DNA of 64,000 bases from Pogona vitticeps (GCF_051106095.1 NC_135783.1:189955447-190019446), one strand, 5' to 3'. Numbered from the stretch's first letter, positions 40,378 to 52,704 are shown. Translations and numbers: made by a program. The notes: generated by a model from the letters alone, not told the origin.

Positions 40378-40635
40378 CAGGGGTCCCTAACCTTTCTCAC
40401 CCCACGGACTGGCTGGGGAAGGCGGGGCACCCCGCACTCATGCACGAAACAAGCTCACATATGCTCTCACGTGAGAATGACCGCAGAGACGCAAGCGACA
40501 CTAACACAGGCGCACGCATCAGCTCTGCAGGGGTGAGTGTGTGCGGGGGGTGGGGCAGAGGTCTGTCTCCACAGCCCAGTCCGGCTCAGGCCACGGACTG
40601 GCACCGGGCCGTGGACCAGGGGTTGGAGACCTCTG
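40378..40635. mobile_element. hAT-like MITE inserted in a SINE, perfect 8-bp duplication
   Basis: The ends are CAGGGGTCCCTAACCTTTCT and GGGGTTGGAGACCTCTG. The octamer CACTACAC occurs at 40370-40377 and 40636-40643. CACGGACTGGC near each end gives the GGCCGTGGACC signature of this family. A second copy is at 55596-55865. Confidence 0.93.
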
Positions 40636-40652
40636 CACTACACCACACTGAG

Positions 40653-41567
40653 AATCCTAAAGGCAGGGATAGGGGTTTAAATTAATTAAATTTCAATTTT
40701 ACCAGCAGAAGCTGATGTCATCATAAGCTTCCACCACATAAATTTACACCAACAAAATTTTGCTCCCTGGGTCAGACACAAGGCCGTCCCAAATGATTTT
40801 GTTGCTTCACTCATGAAGAATAAGATGGGAGGACACCCCCCCTCATCCCACATGCCAAAGTCCATTAGATTAGGAACTGACTCATATTCATAATGGTATT
40901 GAGGTGTACAGAGTACCTCTGAACCTTCAAGTCCTAGCTTAAGGGGCACAGAACAGGTCCCTTGGCTCATACAGTGGCCCTCCCGATGGGGCTTTGCTCC
41001 AGGGCATCAAAATTTAGATGGTACCCAAATCTAGATGTAAATCTACAGTGAATGTTACAAAAATAAATGACACTTGTTAGTTAGTTACTCACTTTCCTTT
41101 AAAAAAACATACATTTTCTTTTGGGAGGGGCACCACATCCTCCTCCTTCATTTCTGGAGGGGAGGTTCATACCCATCCCTTAGGGCAGAGTGGGTGGGAG
41201 AGACCCTGCCACTGTCCCTGATAACACAATTGCTACTTGTGGCTCTGGAGGAAGTGCCTCGTAATCCACAAAAGCTCATGCTGAAATAAATCCGCTAGTC
41301 TTAATATGCCACATTTTTGCTGAAACTAATACTCAGGAAAATGGGATCCAGTGTGAATCTCTCTTATCAGAAATACTATATTTTTCTCTGGGTGGTTTCC
41401 GCCACTCATTCCTACTCACCAGAAGTCAAGTTACAGAGTGAGTTCAAATATGTTTTTTCCTCAGGACTAGTTGCGTTTCTGGTGGCACAGAGTTAGAAGT
41501 AAACATACTCTCAGCAAATTTGTATCAGCTTGCCACCAACCTCGAGTAGGAGATAGGCAGGACTGCT
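40653..41567. other. Intergenic stretch, mostly unassigned
   Basis: At about 41262-41325 CCACAAAAGCTCATGCTGAA and ATAAATCCGCTAGTCTTAAT belong to the dispersed repeat noted at 35221. Nothing else was recognised. Confidence 0.4.
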
Positions 41568-41686
41568 GGATCGCTCAAAGGTTTAGGCAGAGGTTGGGAG
41601 TTCAATTCCCCTACTGTGCCTCCTTGACAGAGGATGGACTCCATGATCTCTGGAGGGTCCCTTCCAGCTCTGCTTTTTTAAGATTA
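41568..41686 (+). repeat. tRNA-headed SINE with CR1-like tail
   Basis: The head is shortened (GGATCGCTCAAAGGTTTAGG), with GAGGTTGGGAGTTCAATTCC as B-box, and then CCTTGACAGAGGATGGACTC and CTGGAGGGTCCCTTCCAGCT as the CR1-like tail. Confidence 0.8.
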
Positions 41687-43740
41687 TGTGAACACACATC
41701 TTCTAAGATCACATTCCTTCTCACTTCTGGTCTCTGGCTTCCCATGCCACACCCTGTGTTTCCCCATTCTTGCTGTTGCTACTCTTAACTGTTGTCTTCC
41801 AAAGGGAGAGAGGCCTATAACACAGACAGCAGGCAAGGCGGGCCTCAAGAAGTGAACTGGGCCTCCTGTGGAAACCCTGAACTCACGTACAAAAAACCCT
41901 GCTCCCCTTTTTGACCAACCCACTTGTCCACTTTCCTTCCACTCCCACCCGAGGGTGTGCACCAGCTTCAGATAAGGGAACCGCCTGCCTTAAAGCACTG
42001 CATACTTTCGGCCTTGCTGATTTAAAACATTCCGTTCCTCCTGCACACTTGGGTTGGCCAGCCTCACAAGATACATTCTGCTGTTGATCCAAAGTTAGCT
42101 TGGTTTGGGGCTAAAGTAAAGTTCGGCTATTTATCTTTGGTTCAAATCAAGGATTAATAATCTGCATGACGGTTGGCACAGACTTCCATTTCCATAGCAA
42201 CGCTCCAGGGAACATAAACTATGAGTCACCATTTCTCTCTCTCCAGAATACATTCCCCCCCCCCCCCAATTATGATCAGCCTGGAGATTTCAAAATATAT
42301 TCCCTGATACACAGTTTTTCCCTTTCACAAGTTTTGATTCAGCCTCGGCATACCAGAGAACATGAGAGAGACCTAATAAAGGTTGCTTTGCATTTGGGAG
42401 GGGCAGGGAACTTAATTTAGGCATCAGACCCCCACCCCACCCCACCCCCTGCCAAGCATCATGGCTGAGAGCTACAGGCTGAGCCAAGAATGTTCCCAGC
42501 CTAATAAGGCTACCCCAAGGGCTAATTCATATGAGCCCTGCAGGAAACCTCATTAGGTTGTAACAGGTCCCTGATGGCTTCTCTATGGCTGTAGAAAAAC
42601 TCCTTTCAGAAATGATGAGAATTTATCCACTGATACCTTCCTTGGAAACAGTGCCTGTTCAGACCTCTAACTAGCTCTGCTCCTTAGGGTTGAGTGCATG
42701 TTATGAGGGCTACTTGCCAAGCACAGAAAAACTTATTGGTAACTTTCTGCCGCTGATTAGCAAGCATAATGGCTAAGATTTACAGTGGTAGGATACATTA
42801 GTGGATGGGACCCATATCTTCTGGAGTTCAGTGGTTGAGTTGCCCTGAAGCCAAAATGGCACACAGCAGACGACTTAATTTACCAAGATGTCCTGTGTTT
42901 CCAGTTCAGCTTCTGTGAGGCAAGGGGAAATGGATAGTTCAGCTGGGATTAAAATCTCAAACAAATTTTAACCACCCTACACTCTTTCTCTTTTAGAACA
43001 TCAACACCATTCCATCCTGTTTCTCTTTCATGCCCATCTTAAGAATCTTGAGAGAGAGACAGAGAGAGAGAGAGAGAGAAGCAGTGTGGTGACTATTTTG
43101 AGAGATGCCAAAAAATGTATTCACATTCGCACATTCACAGTTAGTCCATCTCGTTGAGCTTGTCTACATGGAGTGGGCTGGAGCAAGCTAAGCAGGGTTG
43201 CTAGTGGTCGAGTTCAGGTCAGTATGCCATTTGGTGCATGCCTCTCATCCAGGTGACATGTCCATCTCAAACAACCTCATCTGGTCCAGCTTCTTCCTCT
43301 TTGAATATTCCATATCAGGAAGTGGCTTAAGAAGGGAACTTAAATGCTTCCTCTGCTCCTCCATGGCAGTAAAAAAACAACACCATATTAAGACATAGCT
43401 AGTATACCACATACTTACTTTTTTTAAAGGAGCATTGAAAACCTCCTCCCAGAGTCAGCACTCAACCAAATTCACTGCCAACTGGAATTTGGCAGTGGAT
43501 TTGGCTGCAGGCAGGTTCCAGGAAGAAGTTTTCATTAATATATATATAAGTGATGCAGCACATGATACAGTATTTTTTAAAAAAAATTCTGTCCCCCTCC
43601 ATGGAGGAGCAGAGAAAGTATTTAATTCCCCAATACTGTCTTCTTAAGCCACTTCATGATATGGAAAATTCAAAGAAGTAGGCAAATTGAGAAGGCTCAC
43701 TTTGGTTAATTTCCAGTTATCACGTAGATGTCAGTGACGT
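41687..43740. other. Intergenic stretch, no feature recognised
   Basis: It holds a C-run at 42257, a (GA)n run at 43050-43080 and nothing else that I can name. Confidence 0.4.
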
Positions 43741-44180
43741 CTACGTTGGCATGGGCATGTCGTGAGAATGGCTGATGGTCGGATTCCAAAAGATCTCCTG
43801 TATGGAGAATTAGTGAAGGGAAGCCGCCCCCGAGGGAGACCACAGCTGCGATACAAAGATATCTGCAAGCGGGATCTGAAGGCCTTGAGAATGGACCTCA
43901 GCAGATGGGAAACCTTGACATCTGAGCGTTCAGCCTGCAGGCAGGCGGTACAACATGGCCTCTCCCAATTTGAAGAGATACTTGTCCAGCAGGCTGAGGC
44001 AAAGAGCCAGTCCTGAAACCAGCAAAATCAGGGAGCTGGACAGGGGACAGATTGTATTTGTCTTCAGTGTGGAAGGGATTGTAACTCTTGTATCAGCCTT
44101 CTCAGCCACACTAGATGTTGTTCCAACACCTCTATTCAGAGCACATTACCATAATCTCTCGAGACTGAAGGACGCCTACA
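43741..44180 (+). mobile_element. Non-LTR retrotransposon 3' end (C-terminal ORF2 piece)
   Basis: The frame from 43741 reads LRWHGHVVRMADGRIPKDLL, then YGELVKGSRPRGRPQLRYKD and ICKRDLKALRMDLSRWETLT, a C-terminal segment common after the reverse transcriptase of several LINE groups. The same frame meets one stop at 44014 and then continues with DCICLQCGRDCNSCISLLSH, a C-X2-C zinc-finger-like motif near the usual protein end. The 3' tail reads ATAATCTCTCGAGACTGAAG. The clade cannot be fixed from this piece. It is strongly 5'-truncated. Confidence 0.85.
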
Positions 44181-44217
44181 AGTGATCACACACGTTGGAA
44201 AATAACCAAAACAGTGA

Positions 44218-44365
44218 TCCTCGTTTCGTTTAGTCGTGTCCGACTCTTTGTGACCTCATGGACCAGAGCATGCCAGGCCCTCCTGTCTTCCACTGCCTCC
44301 CGGAGTTGGGTCAGATTCATTTTGGTTGCTTCGGTGACACTGTCCAGCCATCTCATCCTCTGAGA
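44218..44365 (-). mobile_element. Bov-B LINE 3' end, minus strand
   Basis: Minus strand translation gives RMRWLDSVTEATKMNLTQLR followed by EAVEDRRAWHALVHEVTKSR and TRLNE, the conserved C-terminus of Bov-B ORF2. The DNA GTCGTGTCCGACTCTTTGTG is the reversed Bov-B end. The copy is 5'-truncated at about 150 bases and lies 37 bases from the other LINE piece. Confidence 0.9.
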
Positions 44366-46131
44366 TGAGGATGTGCACTTACCTTGGAGTGCAGTGATCC
44401 TACCCACACCAAAAAAAGTTTTAAAAAAACTGACAGCAACCCAGAAACACTCTGAGATCCTACTGGTTTGCTGTAGCAAAGATATTGTCTGATTGCCAGG
44501 TCATCCGTAGAACATACCAAACAGCAGCAGACTAAATGCCCATGTGCGCTCTCTCTCTCGCTCTCTCGCTCTCTCCAGCCTGCAGTAATCTAGTCATTGT
44601 AGCGTACAGCCCAGAAGACAGAACAAAAAGCATGTGCACTTAGCTTGGAGTGCAGTGGCTCAGATAGCTTTCTGATGGATGCCACTCTAGCTGCTGCACT
44701 CTGTAACCAATCCTCCAAGGTCACATGTGGCAAACATCCCATTTTTGACTATGCAAAGAATGTGCTCTGTCTCTGACCTATAGCCTTTCCCCAGAAATTC
44801 TTCTCTAGGCAACCCAACAGCTCAGTTTTGCAATTTTTTCCCAAATCAAATGGACATTCCTAGAAGCTGATGAGACTGATCCCATGCTTGGTGAGAGATG
44901 GCTCCCCTGCACACAACTGGTAAGGCTTCAGCCAGATAAGACAACCCTTCTTCTTCCGCAGGGCTCGCTTGTCCAGCCCGTCCACAGGACAGTGGCAGAT
45001 GGCAGCAGGGGCAGTGGACAGGGAGCATGGTGGCAGTGGGAGCAGAGACAGATTTGAGGGTCAAAGAGGCCCACAACTACCACCACTTCTGCCAAAATGC
45101 ACTCCCTAACTACCTCCTTCCAGTTGCCTGCCAGGCAAGCAAGCCTTGAGGAGGATGAAGCTACTGAAGCTGATTGCCTGGGCAAAAACACCGTTGCTGG
45201 GTGGCCAGTGATGGCTGGCTAGTGTAGTTCCTGCCCAGAGGGGTGGCCAGCTAGTGGCTGTATTTTTGCCACATTGAAACGTGTTTGTGATAGGAGCATT
45301 TTTGCTCTGGATTGCAGATAAACATCAGTAAAAGGTACTGTGGGTTCTCTGCAACATTTCATTCCAGCCTGGGAACTGAGATCCAGGATCTCTGGAGGGC
45401 CAACATTTAAGAACCTTTGCACGACTAGAACACTTCAGTTTTGTCATCAACTTCCTTAGCCTTGGGCCTTTTGTTGCACATTTAGGGATAATTCCACACT
45501 GGCCTCTTTAGCTCTAGTGGAAGGTCACATGAACTGCAGTGCTTGAAAAAAGAAAATGTGAATTAATTCACAGAAGCAGTTGCACCGACAGCACCCATCT
45601 CTGTTTGTCACCCATTATTACATTCTTAGAACCATCAAGAGAACAGGTAAGAAGAAGAGAGGAAACCATGCAGGAAAACATAAGGGTTTTCTCACCTCTT
45701 AAGAAAAAATTACTCCTCGCTCCGTATGTCTATGGATCAATTGGTAGTGTGGTGATAGAGATTTATCGACTCCACATCCTGGTTTATTTGTTGTGAGCAC
45801 CAGAGAGTAATCAGAATCAAAGCAGAGGACGGTCTGTCTTCTCTGAGATCATTCTGAGCCAGATTGATTCTCTCAGCCTGAACTCAAAGGCTCTCCAGAT
45901 TTACAAAAGTACGTAACCGTGTCTCTGGTGGTGACTGTCTTTCAGGACTTGCAGGCATTAGGCCACAAACTGGAGACCCTCTCTCAGCCACTAGATATTG
46001 CCTGATGGACCTGCAGTTCCCATCAGCCCTCAACAACATAGCCAATGAGGAAGAATGCTAGGCGTTACAGTCAAACACCTGGAGAGCTGCATATTTCTGA
46101 CACTTGTGTTAGGGCACCCAAGTTTATCCTC
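44366..46131. other. Intergenic stretch with a hAT-like fragment
   Basis: A 26-base imperfect direct repeat (ATGTGCACTTASCTTGGAGT, then GCAGTG) occurs at 44371 and 44632. A short CT/CG tract is at 44550. At 45965-46090 facing TGCAGTTCCCATCAGCCCTC and GGCGTTACAGTCAAACACCT look like a decayed hAT-like MITE. Confidence 0.45.
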
Positions 46132-46374
46132 CACTCAGTGGTTTAGGTATCTAGCTGAGGAGCTAGAGGTTGGGAGTTCAATTCCCTTCCTGGGAGAAGA
46201 GCCAGCCTGGGTGGCCTTGGGCCAGCTGCAGAGTCCCAGGGCACTCCCAGGAGAAGGGGATGGGAAACCACTTCTGAGTACTCCCTACCTGGAAAGCCCT
46301 GGAAAGCACCACACTACCAGTTGCCATGTCAGAATTGACTAGACTGCACATGATTATCATGATATTATTATATT
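46132..46374 (+). repeat. tRNA-headed SINE with Bov-B-like tail (best copy)
   Basis: CTCAGTGGTTTAGGTATCTA (A-box), GGTTGGGAGTTCAATTCCCT (B-box), TGGCCTTGGGCCAGCTGCAG, GGGAAACCACTTCTGAGTAC and the tail GCCATGTCAGAATTGACTAG are all in order, ending in ATTAT repeats. Confidence 0.85.
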
Positions 46375-46814
46375 AGCAGGATACACAAAATTGCGCCAAG
46401 AGCTCTCCATGGTGTTTGCTTTGGTCACATTCCAAATCATTTCACTACCAAAATAAAGGGCAGAACTGGGACATCTAGGACTCCTTGTGATCCAATAAAA
46501 TGGCTTTTTAAAACAAACAAACAAATCTCTCTTGGTGACAGTTTATAGCACAGTGATACGTGGCTGACATATTGGATGACCCAAATGCTTTCCTTCAGAA
46601 CATGATGTTTACTTTGGGAATAATGCTTTATCCCAGCATTAGATTACATATTAAATGGAGTCAATGAGTCGTGGCAACAATCAGGGGTGGGGGTGGGCAA
46701 CTTAGAATTTATATCTTGACTATAACTCCCAGAATCCTTCAGGAAGCATGGCCAGTCCCTATGCTGCCAGGGTGGCTATACCAAAAATAGCTTTTTCCAA
46801 GCTATGAATGAGGA
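46375..46814. other. Intergenic stretch with a hAT-like fragment
   Basis: At 46688-46790 GTGGGCAACTTAGAATTTAT and TATAACTCCCAGAATCCTTC resemble the hAT-like MITEs; ends not defined. Confidence 0.4.
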
Positions 46815-47035
46815 TGTTGGTCTTCCGCTCGAGCAACCCAGGGTTGAGTCCTTCAGTTATGAAGCTTACTGGCATGTTCTTTGCAGGAAGAAGCTCCTGA
46901 GTTCAATCCCAGGCATCACCAGATAAAAGGGATTAATTCCCAGGTCAAAAAATAGACTTTTAACTGAAACCCCGAGGAACTGCTTACTTGAGCAGAGAAG
47001 CCTGATCGAGTCTAAGGAAGCTTCCTATAGCCCTG
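46815..47035 (+). repeat. Second tRNA-related SINE family, + strand
   Basis: GTTCAATCCCAGGCATCACC (B-box), GATTAATTCCCAGGTCAAAA and CTTGAGCAGAGAAGCCTGAT fit the family of 22830-22985 in the forward direction. Diverged. Confidence 0.45.
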
Positions 47036-47049
47036 TCTTCATGACATAA

Positions 47050-47280
47050 TAATGATTACATCCCGCCACGTGAAATCCGATTTATGGTGAGCCGTTTCAG
47101 GGTTTTCTGGGTATTTCGTACTCTGAAGCAATTTATGAGGCCCTTCTACTGGGGGGTGCTCTGAGATGCTTCGGTTTGCCCAAGTCTACACAGGCTGCCG
47201 CTTCTCCTGGGAGGCATGAGTGGCACTGTGATTAAACTGCAGTACTGCAGTCAAGCTTCTGCCCACGACCTGAGTTTGTT
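47050..47280 (-). repeat. tRNA-headed SINE, minus strand
   Basis: GAAATCCGATTTATGGTGAG (inverted tail), GGGTTTTCTGGGTATTTCGT, CTTCTCCTGGGAGGCATGAG and ACTGCAGTACTGCAGTCAAG run in the reversed order of the Bov-B-tailed SINE. Confidence 0.6.
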
Positions 47281-49001
47281 CCCAACATGTTTAGGTAGCC
47301 AGCTAAATGCTGACTCAGTTAGTAAAATGAGTGTCCAGCTCAGCAGGGGGGGGAGAGGCAACTAATTATGTTGTAAAGTTCCCAGAGAGTGCTCTAGCAC
47401 TATGGGTCAGTATATACGTTGAAGTATCAACACGATAGGGAATTGAACTCCCAACCTCTGGTACCCAGTACGCTGAACTGTCCACCCAGTTACTCTCCCA
47501 GCATAAAATTTCTTAAATATAACTTGTCAGTTTGAGCCACTTAATGAAGGAGATGTATGTAAATAAACTGCCAAGGAAATTCAATCTCTTCTCCACCTCT
47601 GGTGGCAGGAATTTTGATGTGGACCAGTGGCTGTATTGTGATGTGTATGCATTCAAGAGTGCCCTTGATATTACGGGGAAATATCAGTTTGTTGTCTTGA
47701 AATGCTGCTTTTCTTTAAGAGCTGGGGCTCTAGGCATCTTGAAAAACTGTTAAAAATCAATAAAAAATTAAAATGCAATAGACTTACAAACATTTAAACA
47801 GGATTAAACTTATCAGAATATTTACATTAACAGTAAAATACCTTAATTTTGAAATGCTAAGTTAAAAACACAAATAATTTATTTTTCCGAAAGAGCTCCC
47901 ACATGTTGCATAATAAAATCTTACAGTCTGAAGCACTTAATTTCCAAAGGGCTGCCAGAATGAAAAAGGGATTTGCCTGCCGCCTAAAGATAGCAAGGAG
48001 GGAAGAAACCCAGCATCTCTTGGCAAGGAGCTCCAGGCCTTGGGCAAATCCACCAAGAAGACCCTCAGATAAAAGATGCGGCTGAAGCTGTCGGGTCTGA
48101 AGGCAACGTTCAAAGTCTTGCAGCTTACCCTGAATGAAAGAAGACTTTGTCACAACGTGTGTTGTCAGTTTCATCCTATCTAGCAAAGGCCAGTTCTTTG
48201 GACCTGGCTTTAGATGATGGAGATGCTGAGGTAAAAGTGAAAAGGGGCTTTTCTGTATCGTGATTAGCCAGTCTCGTCTCCTGTGTGGATTACAAAGGAG
48301 GAGCAGAGTGCCTAATCCCAGGAGGGATGTGTTGTATTAAGTTCTCCTCATTTCAAGTAACCGGTTTTGAACCAACTCAAAAGCAGCAACAGTGACTCAC
48401 TGTGCCAGGCCTGTTGAGATGTTGAATTCAGTGAGACTTTTCTCCTGGATAAATTGCAAAGGATTACAGTCTTGTGTAGATTGTCCTACATCAAACATTG
48501 AGCCAACGGAACTCTTAAACTGCAGAACTTTTCAGTGTGGGAATTACCTCACATCCATGTTCTTATTTATTCCCAGAGCCACCCTGACAGTTAGATAAGA
48601 ACAAAAGAGTTGCTGCTGACACAGGCAGGGATGCAAATAGCACACTCTTCGTACTGCTGTCCGAGTCATGCAGCCACATTCGGGGTTGGAGTGGCACCCA
48701 ATTACTGTGGGTTTTTCCAAATTAATCAGCTCCATCTTTCTTAACAGGAATACGAATTGAATCATTGCATGGAACGGTATCGGAGGAAAACCAGTGTCAG
48801 GCCTACATGTGTGAGAGAGATGAGAGGAGAAAAAGGGATACCAGGCTGCTAAAGGCGGTTCAGAGTTCATCATGGTGAACAATCCTAAGCAAAAATAGGA
48901 GCTTGAGCCTTTCTAGCGTTCAAGCTTCCAAGCCAGCTGATGCTATGATGCAGGTTATGAAAAAGGCACAAGCAGCTATTTATTAGGTGTATTGTAAGAT
49001 A

Positions 49002-49003
<2 letters not shown>
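47281..49003. other. Intergenic stretch, mostly unassigned
   Basis: A segment at about 47935-48135 (AAGGGCTGCCAGAATGAAAA, AAGGAGCTCCAGGCCTTGGG) looks like an old dispersed repeat that I cannot classify. No exon is seen. Confidence 0.35.
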
Positions 49004-49079
<76 letters not shown>

Positions 49080-49120
49080 CATCCCTCCCTTCCTCCCTCC
49101 CTCCCTTCATTCATTCATTC
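49004..49120 (+). repeat. (CA)n followed by (CCCT)n and (ATTC)n
   Basis: About 72 bases of CA pass into a CCCT-type run and three ATTC units. Confidence 0.95.
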
Positions 49121-49165
49121 TGCCTTATTAGACTTTTCTAATTTGATGAAACCTTAAAATAGTAA

Positions 49166-49345
49166 ATAGAATCATAGGATCATGGAGATAGAAGGGGCCT
49201 ATAATGTCATCAAGTCCAACCCAAAGTCCCTCAATGCAGGAATACAAATCAAAGCAGATCTGACAGATGATTGTCCAATTCCTCTTGAATGCCTCTGCCA
49301 TAATGGGTCCCATTCTCATACTGCTCTATCAGTTAGGACATATAT
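49166..49345 (-). repeat. CR1 LINE 3' end, minus strand
   Basis: AGAATCATAGGATCATGGAG (reversed CR1 end repeat), AGAAGGGGCCTATAATGTCA, TCAAGTCCAACCCAAAGTCC and TGACAGATGATTGTCCAATT follow CR1 order. 5'-truncated. Confidence 0.85.
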
Positions 49346-49359
49346 AGAGAGAGAGATAA

Positions 49360-49640
49360 TATCCTGTTTCCCTTTAAAGAAGACCTAACCTGAAAATAAG
49401 CCCTAGTATGATTTTTCAGGATGCTTGTAATATAAGCCCTACCCCCAAACAAGCCCTAGTTAAGTGAAACCCTGCCCTCCACCACTGTGCAGCAACCAGA
49501 AGATGATGACATGACCGTCTTTGAATAAATGTAGATGGTTGTACATGAAAAAATAAAACACCCCCTGAAAATAAGCCCCAATGTGTTTTTGGAGCAAAAA
49601 TTAATACAAGACCCTGTCTTATTTTCAGCGAAACATGGTA
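49360..49640 (+). mobile_element. TA-flanked MITE, TACCSTGTTTCCCC family (copy C)
   Basis: It starts TATCCTGTTTCCCTTTAAAG and ends CAGCGAAACATGGTA, and shares GAAAATAAGCCCTAGTATGA and TGTCTTATTTTC with the other copies. Its right end GGTATG is the first unit of the (TATG)n array that follows. Confidence 0.88.
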
Positions 49641-49736
49641 TGTATGTATGTATGTATGTATGTATGTATGTATGTATGTATGTATGTATGTATGTATGTA
49701 TGTATGTATGTATGTATGTATGTATGTATGTATGTG
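49639..49736 (+). repeat. (TATG)n microsatellite seeded at a MITE end
   Basis: Near-pure TATG units start directly from the terminal GGTA of MITE copy C. It is open on both strands, which has no coding meaning. Confidence 0.95.
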
Positions 49737-51904
49737 TATGCATCACACCTGCACATGAGCTGTGACAAGCATTTTTCTATTTCTGGAAAATCTCTCTAGT
49801 TCGTAAAGAACAACTGCAACAGCTAAGGTCTACTCTAGAGCAACAGGAGACAATAATTTCACCATACCCTGGCTGTATTTGCTTGAGATAGGAATTGAAA
49901 CTATCCTGTCAAGTATCCCTGTGCTTGAAAACTGTTCCATGTGATATCTCACATATATTTTTGGTAGAACTTCCCTCTATGTTGTCAAGTTATCTGCATG
50001 AATCTGCCAGAAGTGAAAAACCAATGCATGGAAAATACCCATTTGTAGCTATTTTCATCCATTTATTTATTCACGAGATTCTGAAGTCCCAAGTATTATG
50101 AATCCAGGCCACTTTATCATGAGAAACTAAACAGATACCAAAGTATTTTTAACAATAAAATAAAATAATGTAGCTAAATGGTATGAAATTTCTCTATTAT
50201 TTATGAATTTATGTGTTGCATCTTTAGTAGAAAGGAATAATGCACTGAATCCTATTGCTAGTCTCAGTTAGCAGTGACTCAGTGGGACTTTGGTAAGTCA
50301 ACACATAACACCAGATCCCATGATCTGATGACTCTTTGCTAGCTGGGACCAATCATTGTACTTAGCCCAATGTATACTAAAAAGAAATAGCACAACATCA
50401 CTTTTAATTTAATGTGGTATCTCTAAAGACAAGCAAATAATAACAGTCCTACAAAATTTAATTTCAAATTCAACTGTTTAATGGATGGGGCTGTAGAAAA
50501 GAACAAAGGGAAGAAGAATGCGGGGGGGGGGGGTGAGAAACAAAGGCAGGAGCCACTTCCAAACCAGACCTTAAATATCACCTGGAAGCTCCAGAAGGGT
50601 GAACCTCATCACTGATGGGCAGAGTGGGAAGACACCTGCAAGGGCAGGTATCTACCATGTCCTTTTCCCCCCCCCACACACACCACCCCAGCTACTCTGA
50701 GCACTGTAGCTAAGCTCAAAGGAAATGGGAAAGCCTGAGGAGAATGGCAGACAAGATCTTTGGTAATTAAGAACCCCCAGTGCATAAAACCTGCATAAAA
50801 CCTTGTCTCCTTGTCTCCCATTCCTATGCTCAGTTCTCCTGCTACTGATGTGTCCTTTACATCTCCCGCACTTGCCATCTGAGCAGCTCAACTGCCTCAA
50901 CATGAGGTGGCTCACAAGCAAGATCTTGGCTTAGCGCTCCCCCAACTTGTGGCCTAGAGATCCACCACACCTTGATTCCCAACACGTGTTCAACACATAG
51001 GAGAGTATAATTATTATTATTATTTAAATTGGAAGAGCTGTCAGATGACAGTCCTTTATTTGAAGGTTTCCTGAAATTGGACAGATCCTCTGTCCTCATT
51101 CAATTTTTTTAAAAAATTAAAAATCTTTAAAAGGGACTAAATTTGTTCATCAGCGATCAGCAAGCTGAGCAGGTGTGCAAATCGCCTTCTTCCAGCCTTT
51201 TCTACGATGGGGCTGAGATGTACTGGTTTTTTAAAAATATATATATATAGTAATTATTTTTAAATGTGCAGTGCACCTATACATATAAATCAGTGTGTAG
51301 AAATGCTGTCTTTTCTTTTCTTTTCTCAAGAGGCTGAGCAGCTATGCTAGCCATCCACGGGCTGTTACTCTTTTTTTTAAAGGCTACCTATGAAATAAAA
51401 AGCTGAGTTCCTCTTATAAATTTGCTATAACTTCAGCCAAGAGACGCGATGCATTTAACTGAAAAGACGGGGCACGCCTGCTAGAGCAATTTCTTCCCAA
51501 CTCCCTCTGGAATTTCTGCACTTTCACATATTTATTCAGAAACATTTTGTGTTCAGGCTTCCTTCACATTTCTGTTTTTAGTTTGCTTTTATGGCCCCGT
51601 GGGACTGCTACACAATTGTTCACTTTGTAAAAAGAAGAAGAAGTTCTTATATATATATATACTATATATACTGTATATAATTGGTAGTCTGGGATTAAAT
51701 GGGAGATTTAGCCTTTTTTAGGAAGGGTCTAAGAAGCTGCTCTAAAATGAGTAAGAACATTCATATATCCAGACCAACGTTAGGTTCTGAAGGCAACCCT
51801 CCAGGAATTTTTGGGGGAACGTTTTCCCAATCATGACACCCAGCATCCATTAACATTTCAAGTTCAAGTAAGGAAGCCAAAGACTTGAGTCAAGGAACAT
51901 GATA
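49737..51904. other. Intergenic stretch, no feature recognised
   Basis: G- and C-runs at 50521 and 50667 and AT repeats at 51235 and 51648 are the only features seen. Confidence 0.4.
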
Positions 51905-52319
51905 GAGTGGTGCCCCCCTTAACGATTACCCGCTCCACGACGAAATCGCTTCACAACGATGTTTTTGCGGTCGCTTTTGCGATCACAAAACAATGTTTAA
52001 ATAGGAAAAAACCATTTGACAAAGATCGGTTCCCTGCTTTAGGAAACGATTTTTCGCTTAACGACAATCAGAAACAGCCAATTGTCGGGTTTCAAAATGG
52101 CTCCCCGCTGTGTTAAGGATGGATTCCTCGCATTACAGGCACCAGAAAATGGTCGCCCTATGGAGGATCTTCGCTAGACGGTGAGGTATTTCGCCCATTA
52201 GAACTCATTAACCGGTTTTTAATGCATTCTAATGGGTTTTTTAACTTTCACTTGACAACGATTTTGTTGTACAGCTATTTTGCTGGAACGGATTATCATC
52301 ATCAAGCGAGGCACCACTG
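51905..52319. mobile_element. Tigger/pogo-like MITE, second copy
   Basis: The left end GAGTGGTGCCCCCCTTAACG and the right end ATCAAGCGAGGCACCACTG match the element at 7409, flanked by TA. It shares GCGATCACAAAA and GATCGGTTCCC with the 7409 copy in the inverse order, so the two copies lie in opposite orientation. Confidence 0.8.
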
Positions 52320-52704
52320 TATATGCAAAGTGTGTGTGTTATCCGTGAACTATAAAATGTGTTGTTGGTTTTTCCAGTGGTTCCATTTCTGAAGTAAGCA
52401 GGTTAGGATAAGCTTGATGGCTGGAACAGCTAAGATTTCAGCTTCCCAATGAGAAATGTTAAGAATTTAAGGATGTACAGTTTTCCTCTGCTTAGGTTTT
52501 GCAACTTCATAAGTTGCAAAGAAGTTTGTATTTGTTTTGGGACGTAAGCACAGGATACATTTGCAACACAGCAGCTTTGAACAGCGTCTTTAGGACGAGA
52601 ACATTTCCATCCCCTTCAAACCGCAAAGCTGTTGTCTCATCCGTTGTTGTTCTGAGAGACCTCCCTCAGTTGTAACTCCACTTCAACTGTGAAAATAGGT
52701 ACTG

